A stretch of DNA of 64,000 bases from positions 139,825,762 to 139,889,761 of the forward strand of contig NC_085046.1 in assembly GCF_963662255.1 (NCBI RefSeq), in the 5' to 3' direction. The stretch is from Cinclus cinclus. Its lineage: Eukaryota; Chordata; Aves; Passeriformes; Cinclidae. Shown here in pieces: positions 48,601 to 62,196 of the stretch. The notes beneath the pieces were generated by a model. The model was not told the origin of the DNA. It was given only the letters and a program-made list of their open reading frames with translations, and did not search any database. Every line of letters starts with the position of its first letter. Positions within the stretch are counted from its first letter, which is position 1. A program made the position numbers and the translations under genes.

Positions 48601-51600
48601 TTCATTCCGTGCAGTCGCTCTGCCCTTCTCGAGCAAATACAATCACAGCCATGTCAAGCCTCCTGTTGTTACAGTTTGTACTCCTTTTTCTTATATTTGT
48701 CAGTGCCAGAAGTTCTTACTACAAGAAATTAACATTTTGAAAACTATTCCTGTCTACCTTTATGACTCAGTAAGAAATAAAAAGACAGTATATCCCTAAA
48801 CAATTCATGTAATTGTTCTGTGCACAACAGACTTGCTCTGAATTTGATAAATCTGTCAGGAATTATCCTCATTATTAACCTACTTTAGAGCAGAAGAATT
48901 GACTAAACAATATGTTTTCCACTTTTCTCTGTTAACATATTTGTGAACAAAGAGCCAAAGAAGTGTACCTTATATAGGGCAAATTTAGGCCCAATGACAA
49001 TGATGCCCTCTGACCTTTCACAGGCCACATAAAAATAATTTATGCTCCCATTTGCCAGGATGTCATGGACCACAGCCCAAAATCATCATCAGGCACAAGA
49101 CAGGATATCAAATACCCTCTCATTTTATTGTAGGTATTTCAAATAAAGCTGCGTATATAGATGATCCAAAAGTTCATCACAAAGAAATCTACACCCTATG
49201 TATATCCCACTAGAGGAGTGAGTTTGCAGCCAGCATGCTGCCTACTGCTACTTCAGCGTTCACCTCACCACTCCTAAGCAAAGGGGCAAAGCTCTGCAGC
49301 CTGTGGGAAAGATGCACACGTGGGGTAAGAGAAGTTCCGGGTGGTCACTGGATTTATGAGCAGGCAGGTCTCTGACAAATAAACAGCCAAACACTGTTGA
49401 CTCATGTTCCCAGCCTCACACTTCTTTTGGAGGTGAGGAATTCTTTTAATAAATCCACTTATTTAACTTCTCTGCTTAAAAAGAAAGAAGAAGTTGAAAG
49501 GTCACACAATCATCTCTGCTTCCTTCTAGTCCTGGAGAACACTGTTTTTTCCTGGATATATAAACACCAGGTTTTGTCTATTGGTGGCTCTAACAACTGA
49601 GCTGCAACTGAGTTGTAAAATGCCACTGTGGACAAAGAGAAAAATTAGAAAATCTCATATATTTCAATAATACATAATACTGAATGGGTTGTTTCCTAAA
49701 TGGTTCAAGACGAGGAAACATCTGATATGGGCTCCCTGACCTCTGACTAATACCATCTTCACCTGTTATTAGAATTATTGGGCCACCAGGTTGCTGGATA
49801 TTTCTGATGCAAAATCAGAGGCAAAAAATAGAATTTGATAAGTTATGAATAAGAAATGTTACATGCTCACCTTGCTCCTGGCAGGACATGATGCTCATCC
49901 CAGGCAAAGGGATAGCTAACTGCCAGTGACTGACTTAATCCCTCTAAAACTGTTGAATTTTTGCTAAACTGAAATTTAAATTATACCTTAGATTTATGCT
50001 CATTTTTTTCCTTGAGGGCATTTTTGCTACTCTATTTTGGGGAAGTCTGGATATCAGGTTCTACCCTTTCTGTGCTGGCAACTGGTCAAAGATTTTTATG
50101 CTAGAATTCATCATAATTACTTGAATTTAAAACTTATATTTTAAAAATATATTGCTTTTTGGTGTGTTATACATCTCTCTTTCAGTGTAGCAAATGTTGG
50201 CTTCACAGGACATTGAACATTAAAAAAACCCAAAACATGATAAGGAAGACAGATTGCTAAAGGGTTTGGATTGTCTATGGTCCAGTGATTAAAAACCTAA
50301 ATTCTGCATTGGTCATGATTCCTTCACTCTTGCCAAAATCTCTATTTAATGTGAATTTTTCTCTGTGTGTTCTGTAAATCTGCCACTGAGTTGCAAACAG
50401 AAAAACTGCAGATACAAAGGGACCAAAACCCAACCCAAGAAGTCACTCAGCTATGCTCAGATCCAAACTGTTCCTTCAAACAATTAATAACACAGAAAAA
50501 CCAAGTTACTTGAATTGTGCACTGTTTAAACCTTTTTTTTCTAATCCTCACTGGGCACTGTATTAACATTGATCCCCTGTAGGCAGGCAAGCAGCAGAGT
50601 CTTGGATGGCAAAGGAGTTATAAATCAACAGCAAGTCAGATGTTAAGGTTGTACCTTCCCTAGGAAAAAAAATGATTTTTTTTTAACTTGAACTAGCTAC
50701 CACAGTGTTTAGCCCTAATGAAGACAAAGTAGTTGGTGGCTTTCATAGAGGTTCATGGGTCAATGTAAACTCTGTGTGTGCCCTAGGCTTTAATCAGATC
50801 TTCCAACATCTGTCTAACCTTTCTTCTGAAAGATTTTACCTCATCTATGTTCTCTTATTAAAAAAATGAAAATGAAATCTTAAGGATAACAGGAGGTGTG
50901 TTAAGAATTCAAAAGAAACTTCGAGTGATGCACCATGTCAATCTTAACTTGATTTAATCAGGCTTCAGCAGCAACTAAAAACTTCAGATGGAAATAAAGT
51001 CTGGTCTTTGAGTGGTTGTCACCTGGTGTAAAGACTGAAGAGCACCTTACCCTAGGATAATGACTGGAACATTGAACTTTGAGTTGGTGTTTCATTCAGC
51101 ACAAGAAAGTCACACAGATCCACAGTAAGTTTGGAAATTAGCTTTTTGCTTTCATGGCACTCCAGAATTAATAAGATAAAAAGTCAGTCATTTAATCAGC
51201 CAGAAATCAGAGGAATTACAGTATTGACTCTGAAGTCTCCATCAGCTCTCGGGTGGTTGCATCTCCAGAGCTTCTCAGACTTCACGTTTGCTGAGGGGAA
51301 ATTAATTTCTAATGTTTCCCAGAAGACAAAACTGTACACCATCCTGAAGGAACTACTTCGGTTGTAAAGAGCAGAGACACAAAGGCCTCTACAGGAAGGC
51401 CACTACAAATTTAATTTCCCTTTCACTGTTTACATGCAATACATTCACTGCCTGTAAATGTCACAATTGTCACCTTGCTGCTGTACAGAGTAAAGTATGG
51501 CACTGCTAGACTTCTGACTTGGATGTATTAAAACTCTGGACAACCACACACCTTCTCTTTCCTTTTAGGACATCTCAAATGCAGTACTGGGTCACAAAGG

Positions 51601-53000
51601 CAAAGGTGAATGTTGCAACCTGAGATCTGCCAAACCCAAAGAGAGTCAACTGAACATTGATAATCCACAGACAAATGTTTCTATTTGTTCAGAGGGTTGA
51701 GGTTCTGACTCCACTGGAGACACAGAGTGGGTAAGAAAAGACTTTTCTGGATAAGATCTAGTTCAGTGTGAACTCCACTGAGACCTTTTCCCTCCTATTC
51801 TGAGAGAGGCAATCTCCTCTTCTTCTTTTTTCTTGCATTATCTCTTTCATTTGCAGGCTTATCATGACCACATAATGCTCCTCACTTCATAATGTGGTTT
51901 TTGTGGCAGTACCATAGTTCACATTTTCTCTTCCAAACTGTGGAAACACTCATTCTTCACAAAGAGTATTTTGGAGTTTCCTGTGCTCTGCCACCACTTC
52001 AGTAATGGTCAGTGCATTCCCACAGGTAAAAGTGAAAATAGCTGTAAGAAATTTTTAATGCAATGGCACTACATAAGACCAACTCTGTAATAAAGCTGAT
52101 TGCATCTTACAGCATTTTTCAAGCACTAAGTATAAATACTCATTACCATTTCTAGAGCTCATAAGCTTCATTCCTCAGTTAGCTTATTGAACATATACCT
52201 TCAGAGCTGGATAATATCCAATTCTTTGTCTAATCAACATCTCTTCCTATCATGTCATTGTTGACTCTCAAGCATTATATTAGCTTAGACAGCATATGGG
52301 GGAAAAAATATAATGATCCATAACTGAATGATTAAGTTTAACCCATAAACACTGACGTTAATGACTACCATGTTGCTATGTGCCTCTTTGAAGTATGATG
52401 ACTAAAACTTTGTTTTCCCCTTAAAAAAATCAAAAAGCACTCCTAATTTCCTGGAATAACATGGCATAAATTCCTATTCCATCCAATACAATTTGAGCAT
52501 TTAACTTCCTCAGTTACAAGTTCTGTTTCTTGGAAATTGTGATGTTCATATGACTCTGCATAATAAGGAGGAATTAATTTTCCTCTTCATTGGCTGGTTT
52601 GAGTCTTTGCAATTCCAGAGAGGCCATCTGAGTCCTTTATATCCTCTCCCTAAAATTGTGCAATATAATTGCTGGTACTAAATGCTCTGATACTCTTTAA
52701 AATGCTTGTGGCTATTTTGTCATGGGTTGTGTATGCAATAATGCAGAGTAATTCTCTTTTCTAGATACACGCACGGAGAGAATGAGACTTTATAAATTAG
52801 TAATGAATACAAAGTAATTCAAATAAAATAGCAATATAAGAGAACAGTGTTCTAGACATTTCTGAATTAAAATATTACACACCTAGGAAAAGTTATTATT
52901 AGATGTTAATATAGTGTTTGAAATATAATTGAAAATAAACCTGGATAATCACACATCTCAGTGTGATACCTCTGAAGCCATATTTAATTAAGAGACAGCT
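42603..53000. other. Non-coding DNA, no gene seen
   Basis: A 25-bp-period duplication lies at 43,048-43,095 and a candidate conserved element at 44,080-44,540. The 119-codon frame at 43,092-43,451 minus and the 114-codon frame at 46,198-46,542 plus match nothing I know. No repeat family was recognised in the rest. Confidence 0.5.
43048..43095. repeat. Tandem duplication, 25-bp period
   Basis: Two 23-bp units that begin AAAAATACAACTG and end ATAAACTAG, differing at one base (T/C), separated by AC. Confidence 0.8.
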
Positions 53001-54679
53001 TCAAAGGAAGTACAAAAGGCAACTAGTTTGGGCCTCGTAAATCTGGGGCTTTTGTCTACTCTTGGCTTCTCACATTTCCCTACACAAGGCTCAAAAAAGG
53101 CTCTGTATGTGTGAAGGAGTCCAGCATGTGTAAGCTATTAGAACTATGACACAGTTTTGCCTCCTGTTTGCAGTGCAGCAATTTCTGTGAAGGAAATTAG
53201 GACATACACCCAGGACCAGGAGTGGGGGTATCAACAGGCATGCGTCCTTTCCGGAATGGGAGCATGGAGGACTTCTTTCTGACTTGGTCCTTCACACCTG
53301 CTGATTTCCATTTCAGCCAAGGTACATGGCACTCGTGAAACCAAACTCATCTCCAGATGTCCACCAGCAGGCTGGCAAACAGGTGAGCCCACAGAAGAAA
53401 TGCCATGTGTTGTTTCACAGGCATTTTGTAGGAAACTCTCTGTCTCCACAACAACCCATGCAGGAGTAACAGAGGCTGTAGAGCAAAAGCAGACCCTGGT
53501 GAGACTATTAATTCTGGTTTCCTTGTGCTGCATTCATTCCAAGTTAATACTTTTTATTTTTTTTAATTTTATTCAGACAGACTGCATTGATCTTTCACAA
53601 GAGAATGAAAAATAAGCTTTTCCTGACTGGCCGAAGTAGATTGGGAACAAATGCTTCTCACTGTGATAAATATTTTGTTATTAACACCTCTGTGGTGTAG
53701 ACTTTCTCTACTTCATTTTATCCTAAGATGATGATGTATTTGAAGTTATTTACCTGCCAGGCAAAAGAAAACTCTCCTAATCAAACAAAGTTATTGAGAA
53801 GGCTTAATGGTGTTTTTCAGAACCATTGAAGAACTGGAAATAATACTGTACTACCTTCTGCTCTGCCACATGGAGAGCTCATAAGGTATCTAATACATGT
53901 AGGTCTCATTCTAATGATCCTCTGCTAAGCTGTGAACTTATGTTGCTTCTTCATTTCTCAGGAGAGAAGTTATTCCAAAACATCTGGAAAGTCTCAGTGC
54001 TGTCCACCTGTGACTCCTGGCTGTCCCATGACAGCTGTGCTCAGAAAACACACCAGAGAGCAAGAGATCTGCTCTGAATATCTACCATACGGGGTTCATT
54101 TGAAAAATGCCTCATAAGTTGATCAAAAGCTGAAAAACATTAAGAGCAATTTGTTCTTTTGAACAGAAATAAGCTTATGAGCATTTTTGCTTTGATGGTT
54201 TCCAATGGGCAGAAAATAGAGTCCTGCAGCAAGTCCCTCTCCTAATGCAGTTTGTTTATACACAGGACCTCAGTGAGACAATAGAGCAAGATCTGGTTGG
54301 TGGCCAAGCACTGTAACATGAACTGATGGAAAAGAGAGATTGGACCTGATGTTTGCCAGTATTCACAAAAGCAAGTGCCCTGTTGGTAGCACAGCAGAAA
54401 GGGATGCTGCGTGTGTATTTGAAATTTAAGTATGGGAATGAGTGAAGACAGGCAGACATGAGCTACCCTGCCCATGATCAAAGTTGGCCAGATGGAAACC
54501 AAACCCAGCCTAGAAGCTTTATAGCTTCTATAACACTTCCTGTGGAGTTTGTTCTCTGGGAAGTATATCCTGCCACTCAGGCTTGCTACCTCACATGCAG
54601 CTCCAGCTACACAGCTCTCACATGAGTGCAGGAGCTCAGACACATCCACTGCCTGCAAACAAGAGAAACAAATTAGTAG

Positions 54680-54686
<7 letters not shown>

Positions 54687-54713
<27 letters not shown>
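54687..54713. repeat. (TA)n microsatellite
   Basis: About 13 uninterrupted TA units preceded by three TG units. Confidence 0.9.
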
Positions 54714-55280
54714 GTCTCTAAGACCTGGGCAAGTCAAGGAGTATAGCATATATCTGGAAGAGACTGATGAGGTCAGACGCTTTCATTGCAAGCATCAGAA
54801 TCGCCACTGTAAAAATACACATCTTCCTCTTTTCAACTCATTTCCTGACCTGAAAGCTCTTCCAGAGTCTATCTGCCCAAAAGAACTTCTTTCCATTCCA
54901 TATTTTAGTCGATGCATGGGACATTTATATCCTATTGCTTGTATGGAACATTTTCATTCTTGTGGGTTTGCATTCAGTTAATTAGGTTTGTGAATTTCTT
55001 CTGATACCTAGTTCAAGGATGGGAAATCTTCTTGCCCTATTGCAAAGACAAATAAAAACTAAAAGTTAGAGCCTATTTTAAAGTTTTAATAGATTTATCC
55101 TAAATTCAGATAAAAGAGTTTGGGGAGGGTAAAGAAACCATGGGCGGCATCATACAGTGTGAGAGCCACCAACAGTGAGCTCATAGCTGAATTTTTGTAG
55201 TGACCATATGTGAAAAAGAATTAGAAACATGGTAAATAATTAGCTATGTCATTATTTGGAAGTATCCCACCAGGGGAAAC

Positions 55281-55301
55281 CAAAACAAAACAAAACAAAA
55301 C
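55281..55301. repeat. (CAAAA)4 microsatellite
   Basis: Four exact CAAAA units. Confidence 0.85.
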
Positions 55302-57837
55302 ACAAAAAAAAGCAGAGAACATCTGTATTTGAAAATAATATTATCTGGACCTGCTGTCTGAGTGTATACCCTGACTTTGCCATACACAAAAGATGACTTC
55401 TCAGGAAAAGAGATTGTCCACAATGAGAGATGGCACAGAAGCTTGAAAGTAAAAATGTGGAGGAAAGAAAAGGGAGTCAGTAAACTGTCTATGATAGCAT
55501 ATGGCCAAAGAAGACAGGAATGTGACAAAGGGACTGCAGAGCTTTAAGCACCCAGAAGTACTCTGGCTTCCCTCCTCACAGCTTACCAGGCTCGAGCTGG
55601 GAATACACTAGGATCCAGTGAGGAAAACATAATGTTCTAAATCAATAGCAGTGGTTTTGGTCATGTATATGTTTCTTAGGAAGTATCACTACAAACACAG
55701 TCAAGGTTCAACACTTATGAAGCTGACACAAGCCAGTCCTTTCATGAAATGTCTGCAAAACTTATTATTTCTTTTGTCTGGCTCTGAGTTTGTCTCTCAG
55801 TAATTGGAGTTTGTTTTAAAACAAAAGTTATTAATCTAAATTACTGTTGGGACTATAGTCTGACCTTCCCATTATTTCTACATCGTCTGGAGCAATTAGT
55901 GGTGAAATTTCTTCCTGCTTTATAAATCAATAAATTATTTACACAAGATATCACTTTGAACTGCCAGCATGTGACAATCAGAAGCATAATAGACAGCCCA
56001 CCAGAAAGCAAAATACTCCTTTACCTGTATGCCTTTCTAACAAGCAAGAGTAAAATCACGATTTCTTTCAAATGTAAGAGTCTGAGTAAAAGTCATCTTT
56101 TCTTTAACTAGCTGAAGAGGCACAGTGTGAATTGCCTGTAACACGCTTCTGAGCACTGACAGAGGAGAACTTGCCTTCCACCAGGGATTCCAGCCCTTTG
56201 GACAGAGTAGCTTGAGTATGACTAAAAGGATTGCAAAATCTTTAAACAGAATCTCATAAAGCATATAATGGACCCTCTCCTTGCATCTACTAAAGCAATT
56301 AATGCCAATGAGTATAAACTAATTGTTAACATCTGTGTTGGGAGCAGTAAAACTTCATTTGCTCTCCCACAGTTTCAGAGGAGAAAGCTGTACTTCAGCT
56401 TCAAACACCCTGAGAAAGCAGACCAGAATAACACTTGAATCAAGAAACAAAACAAGATTATTCACTACTGCTTTTTATTATGACTCCGTCTTAACAGACC
56501 TTTAGCAAGTATTAAAAAAGGCTTTATATCTTCATCTGAGTAATGTATCTCTGCCCTCACTGAAATGATATGTCAGGTCAAAAAATTGTCTTTACTGGTG
56601 ACCCAGGGCTTAGTGATTTCCAATCGCTGCCTGGAATACCATACTCTTACCAAAGATCACTAAGCTGGGGGGCAATGATCTATTTCTCATTTTCCACAAT
56701 GGCAAATTTCATAAGTGTGGTTTTGATTGATGTACTCACCTGAGCAGCGTCACCTCTCCAATCTGTTTTGCTCTAGGGATGCTTCAAAGAGCTCAAAGCT
56801 GCCAGCTTTTCACACACTGTGACTGCTCTCTGCTAAGGACAATAGCAGAACAGTACAAAAAAGAAGGATCTGGCTTGGAGGAGGACTAGAGGGTTTCCTT
56901 AAATCTATGATTTGTAAAGTATGTCCCATTCTACTTGGAAAAACTCCAAAAGGTGTCCCCGCAGTTAAGAGAAGGTACTTAAGGGGTTTGTGACTGTCAT
57001 TTCCAAAATTAATCCTCACTGGGAGAGAGCAAAGAAACTCATGAATGGAGACAGGAGGCAGTGTGCATTGCAGATGCACCACAGGAGTTTTAGCTTCTGT
57101 TTCTTTCACAGAACCATGCCAGCATCCAGCATTTCCAGTTGGATCCTCCTCAGTTGCTAAAAAGTAGTGTTAAATTAACCCTTCTTTTTTATCTTCTCCA
57201 TGGCAGGCAAAAACAACTCCACCAAACCTTTCCTCATGTTTATAAAATCACATCAGAGTTACTTTGTGAGCAGCATATCAGGTTGTTTGCACCAGCAAAT
57301 TATTTCTAACCACACTTCTAAAACACCTCTACAGAGGAGACATGTAAAGGATAGAACTCAGTCAGTTTTGAACTGTTTGAGTGTTTTAGGACACAGTGGG
57401 TGCAAACAGTAGTAAGACTTTGATTTTTCTCTATACTAGTATTTACCTGGTTTAAGCACCACAGGAATTACAATCAATGCAATTGTTGTCTTTTTCCAGC
57501 AAGATGCTGTAATACCTGTTCTAGGACACCTACAACATCCCTAATTAATGACAGCACAGGTTTCCAGAAACTGTGATTTCCAGCAGCAACCACATCTTCA
57601 CTGCCAGCCATGAGCTTCTTTTGTGCCCTTCCACATCCTAGCCCTGGGAACTGTCTGCTTTTATGTTTCATTTGCTTGAATATTGCAGCTGCTGAAACAG
57701 ATGGAAAAAAATGTAATTAGCAATAAAATTTTAGTATGAAACTGAAAAACTGTGTTTACCCTAACTGCAGACCAGAAAGCTAAATTCTAGTTAAAAAGTT
57801 GAATTGTTTTCCCTTCATTACCTCTTTCTGTTTTTGG

Positions 57838-57861
57838 TTTTTTTTTTTTGAGAATTTTATT
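57838..57861 (-). other. Possible A-tail with polyadenylation signal
   Basis: On the minus strand AATAAA (57,856-57,861) is followed after only 6 nt by 12 A. The spacing is short for a real polyadenylation event and the area is AT-rich, so chance is likely. Confidence 0.15.
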
Positions 57862-60800
57862 CAATATTTTTTTAAGTTCTTTATAAAAAACTGCACTAAA
57901 AAAAGGGACATGTATTTTTGAGCTGGGATTGCTTGACATTACAAACAGGCACTTTTTGTTGGGCTCCACAGTTGAAGGCTCATCACATTCCCTGAAGTAC
58001 CGATTTCACCCTTATCTTAGTCAAAGATTATAAGCAAGATTGTTGTTTGGTTTTGTATAAACCTGATCCCAAATGTCACAAGTACCAGAGTAAAAGAAAA
58101 CAATAGTCGTAGCATATGCTGACTGACGTGAATTTCCTCATTTATTACAGGCTCATTTCTTCCAATATGAAATAATATTTTTTTTACAGGCTAGGTGCAT
58201 TATCTTCTTGGCCTTGTTGTGAAGCTAGTTAGGGCCAGCCATTTATCAACCAGTGCAGTGAAAACTTCCTGTAATTTTGTTGCACCTGAAGTTTCATGGG
58301 ATGTCATTTTCCTTTTTCTCTACAGCTCCCTGACCAAACAACTGGCCATGCACCAAATCTGGCTATCCCGCCAGGAACTCTGAACTGAAAGCCTGTTAGG
58401 AGCTAAACTAACAAAATTATCAGAATGACACTTGCAGCCAAAGCCAGATGCAACAGACCAACCCATGGAGTAAGAGTGCTTCCATGAGCCCTTGGTCCTA
58501 GAAAAATCTGCTAGGAATGTGTGGAAAACACATCTCTTTGGAGGGCTGAAGCAGGCACAGAACACTGCAATGCCTCATGCTGCTCTGTGTGTGTGCCAGT
58601 CAGGATGAGCTTTACTGTGTTAGCCAGTCGACAGGGAGCTGACCTGGGCAGAGTGATGGGGAGGATCAAACACAGAGAAATCTGGTGATGGGCACAAAAT
58701 AAAGCTTGTCCCCACAATGTTGTTTCATCTATTGCACATGTGAAGAAGCTTTTACAGCTGAGCTCTTTTGATGGAAAGGGCAAGCAGAGATTATCTAGTG
58801 TGGCTTTCTCAATCTGTGTGGCTGGCCTCCCAGGGAAAAGCTCTGATCTTTTCCTACTACAGCACGTGTGTGTAACTCTGGAGCAAATAAGAAATGGAAT
58901 GTGTGTCATTTATTTATTTAGTTCTTTGCAGACCCCCAGCACCCTGTGCTGGCTACTCAGTGCTGAATGCTTATTATTCAAAGGATGGCTCCTCGCTAGG
59001 GCTAATCCCAGCCCTAAAGAAGTCGGTGGGAATCTTCCCCTTGACTTGAGGATGCTTTGGATAGAGACACAATCTTCCAGACTTCGTGTTCCCATTGAAC
59101 TCAGCAGGGTGTCTAGATGTGCAAGGAAGGAGCCCCTGGTCCTTCAGTTACTCAGTGTCAATATTAACTAACAAAGTAAATCCAAGCAATGGGCTTTCCC
59201 ACACTTAGTAATTAAATATGCTTCCTCTATTCTCTGCCACTTTTTACATTAAAGGATCTCAATTGTTTTGGTTTAGTATTAATGATCATATCTGGGAAGC
59301 ATATTTAGAAGAAGGGGCCATAATCCCAAATTACCAACATGATATTAGAATGCATTTTTTAAATATGGCAATGGGAAGTCAGAATTTAGTGAGCAGGTTT
59401 TACACTCTTTCTGGTCTGCTACAATGAACAAATTTAGTTCACCCTGTTCATATGTTAAAATACTAGTTTAATCATAAAATATAACTCATCTTTTTCTGCC
59501 ATCTAGTGACAAAAAATGCAGCTAAGCCAGTTTATAGACCTTCTGACTATGTCATTTTATTCAGTCACACTCAGGCAATAAAATATAGCTATCAGCATTG
59601 TTTTTTTCTGGCAGTTCCAGAGCACTTTGTGTGATTTAAATGGGGGACAAGGCATAGACCTTGTGTTTTGTCCTTTCATGTACCCCCATTTTGATAATTG
59701 CTTTTAGCCTCTCATCATGTACATACTGACTAGGTCGGTCTTTCAATGCAGAAAGAACATCCCTAGTGTAGAAATCTACTTGCCATACATGTCTTCAAAG
59801 GAACTTGCCTGACACATCATCTGGGGAGACTCTGTCTCTCTGACAAGAAACATTAAAGTCTTCCTTCCACCACTGACAGGTTATACACAAGCACACACAG
59901 TACAATTATGCAGTGATGGTATTGAGGCAATCAGTGGCCACCAGGGACAAGCAAATACATAGTTGCTCTATTTAGCCCAAAGACTATATTTCTCTTTCTT
60001 TCTTTCTACTGAAATTGAAAACATACCTCACTGATGTCAGTAAAACCATTAATATACCTAAAATTTAATATGTTTGAAATGCTTTGGTAGAGCAAGCCAT
60101 TCACCTACTATTCCATGAAAACTTTATTATGAAGCTGTGATATGAATTGAGAATTTTCCTAATCTTTGCCTAACCATTGCCTTATGCAAATGTAAGAATG
60201 AATTTTCTAGATTCTTCTATTTAGGCATCAGTATAGACACCAGAAACCCGTTTCTTATATTTTAATACCATCAGAGTTACAAGAGTTGTTCTATAAGATT
60301 TAAATAGGTTGCCTGATTTTTTCCCTAAACAAGAAGTCTCATTCAGATCCCATTAAAACATTTTTTAAAAATCCACAAATTTCAATACACATTGGATCAG
60401 ACCCAAGATAAGCCCTTGAAATTGTGGTGACATTCAGCCTCTGTACTACATAGACATAATCCTTGCCAGCTTGGGAAAGTAAATTACCTCTGCTTTTTTT
60501 TCCAGACAATGTCAAAATCATCAGATAAGGTGAGCCAAAATGACAACACACATTAACATATCACCTCTATCTTTACATTAAACATTGCAGCCTTATAAGC
60601 AACAGCTGCCTACCTCATTATACTCATTGGAGCAAGTTTGCAGACTAGAAATAACAAATCAAAACCATTATTTTTGCATTGTTTCCAGTGATTTATGTTA
60701 TTATTTTCTTCTGTAATAATGGGGAAGTTCTGCAGCATCTCATTATCCCTGTGTAAGGCATGGGCATTACTAATGAAGACCACTGTGCACTTGGGACTGT

Positions 60801-61323
60801 TGTCTTGCAGGTATTTGGTTGTTGAGGATTTGTATATGTGATTCTCCTGAAGTGTGACATCAGTATGGTTATTGAACAGTAATATATCCCATCACAGAAA
60901 TTTTACTGTCATTTTATTACGTGGTGTCAAAGATTATCTATGCCAAAACACTGCACTTTAAATTTCAAATAAAAATAAATTAGTTCACATAAAAATTAGG
61001 TGATAATAACAAGCATTTGTGTCAATGGCTATCAAAACTCTATGAAAATTAGCTTTTTAAGTGGGGTAAATGGAAAGTAATGAGAAGCCTTATAAAATAC
61101 TGAGGCACCAGGTGCATTTTATAACCATCTCATAGTAACAACAGTAAGCCCATGACTGTGTCTTCTCTAAACAAATGAATGATATAACATTTTTGTTTAG
61201 CTTTGCATTTTCTTCATTGTCTTTGTGTCTCTTCAGGTACATCACTTTGCATTTATGTGAGCAAAGAAAGTGATCTCTCATCTCTGAAATAAAAAATATA
61301 AAGAATAACCAAGCCCAGCATTG

Positions 61324-61341
61324 TTTTTTTTTTTTTTTTTT
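61324..61341. repeat. Poly(T) run, 18 bp
   Basis: Eighteen consecutive T. No polyadenylation signal lies in the place expected if it were a retrocopy tail. Confidence 0.9.
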
Positions 61342-62170
61342 GAGTTTCCATCAAGGCAGGGTCTTGCTGGAACAAAGCCAGATGACTGTCCTGGTCACAA
61401 ATACTCAACTGACACAGGCACAGAGGGTTCTTTGAGAGATTGGTCTCTGAGATGAACAAGAAAATACTGATTATAAGGGAAAAGAGATATTTTCAGACAT
61501 CATCATGCACTCTTATTTTTTAAATATCCTTTTTCCACTTCAAAATGTTTTCCCACAAACTCTCCTAATGTTTTATGAATAAATAGACCACACAGAGAAA
61601 CCTTGGATGAAATCTCAAAAGCAAGCCTAGAAAATAAGAAACTGTAATCCTCAGTCAGTCATGTTTCATCAGTGATCAGTGTCATGCAGCCTCTGTGACT
61701 TTGAATGCCATGGATCAAAACCTAAAAGGACAAGACAGAGCTATAGGAAAATTACCAGTTCTTGTTGGTTTGGGAAATTTTGTTTAGTTTTGTTCTCCTG
61801 GGAGTGGAGGGGGCGGTTGTTGTTGTTTTAAGGGGGCTTTTGTGGGGGTTTTTTGGTTTGCTTTTTCATGGGTTTTTCCAGTTTGGTTTTTATGCTGGGG
61901 TAATATTTGTAATAGCAAATCATTTTACATTTCCAGTAAACCATAAGACTGAAAAGCATTTCCTTCAATGAGTCTAAAGAGACTTAAGCATGTATGTGCA
62001 TAGAAACTTTATAGACCTTAAAAGCCTGATTTCTGTATTTTCACAATGAATAATTTAGAGCAGTAGTACTGGCATCTAACAATAATGCAAGAAAGAATGA
62101 CCTCAAAACTAAGTCTACTAGCCTGTAGTGGTAGTAGGGATCCTTCTAACTATATCCAGATACCTGTGTA

Positions 62171-62196
62171 TGAAGAGTAGGTCACCCTACTCTTCA
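62171..62196. repeat. 11-bp perfect hairpin, 4-nt loop
   Basis: TGAAGAGTAGG (62,171-62,181) and CCTACTCTTCA (62,186-62,196) are exact reverse complements around TCAC, giving a tight stem-loop in otherwise unique DNA. Confidence 0.75.

Noticed and set aside
54242..54658. 138-codon frame on the minus strand with several cysteines
   Set aside because: No zinc-finger spacing or family match; probably chance.
58740..59171. 143-codon frame on the plus strand
   Set aside because: No domain or homology recognised.
61324..61459. T18 run considered as the A-tail of a minus-strand retrocopy
   Set aside because: No AATAAA or ATTAAA within 40 nt upstream of the tail on the minus strand.
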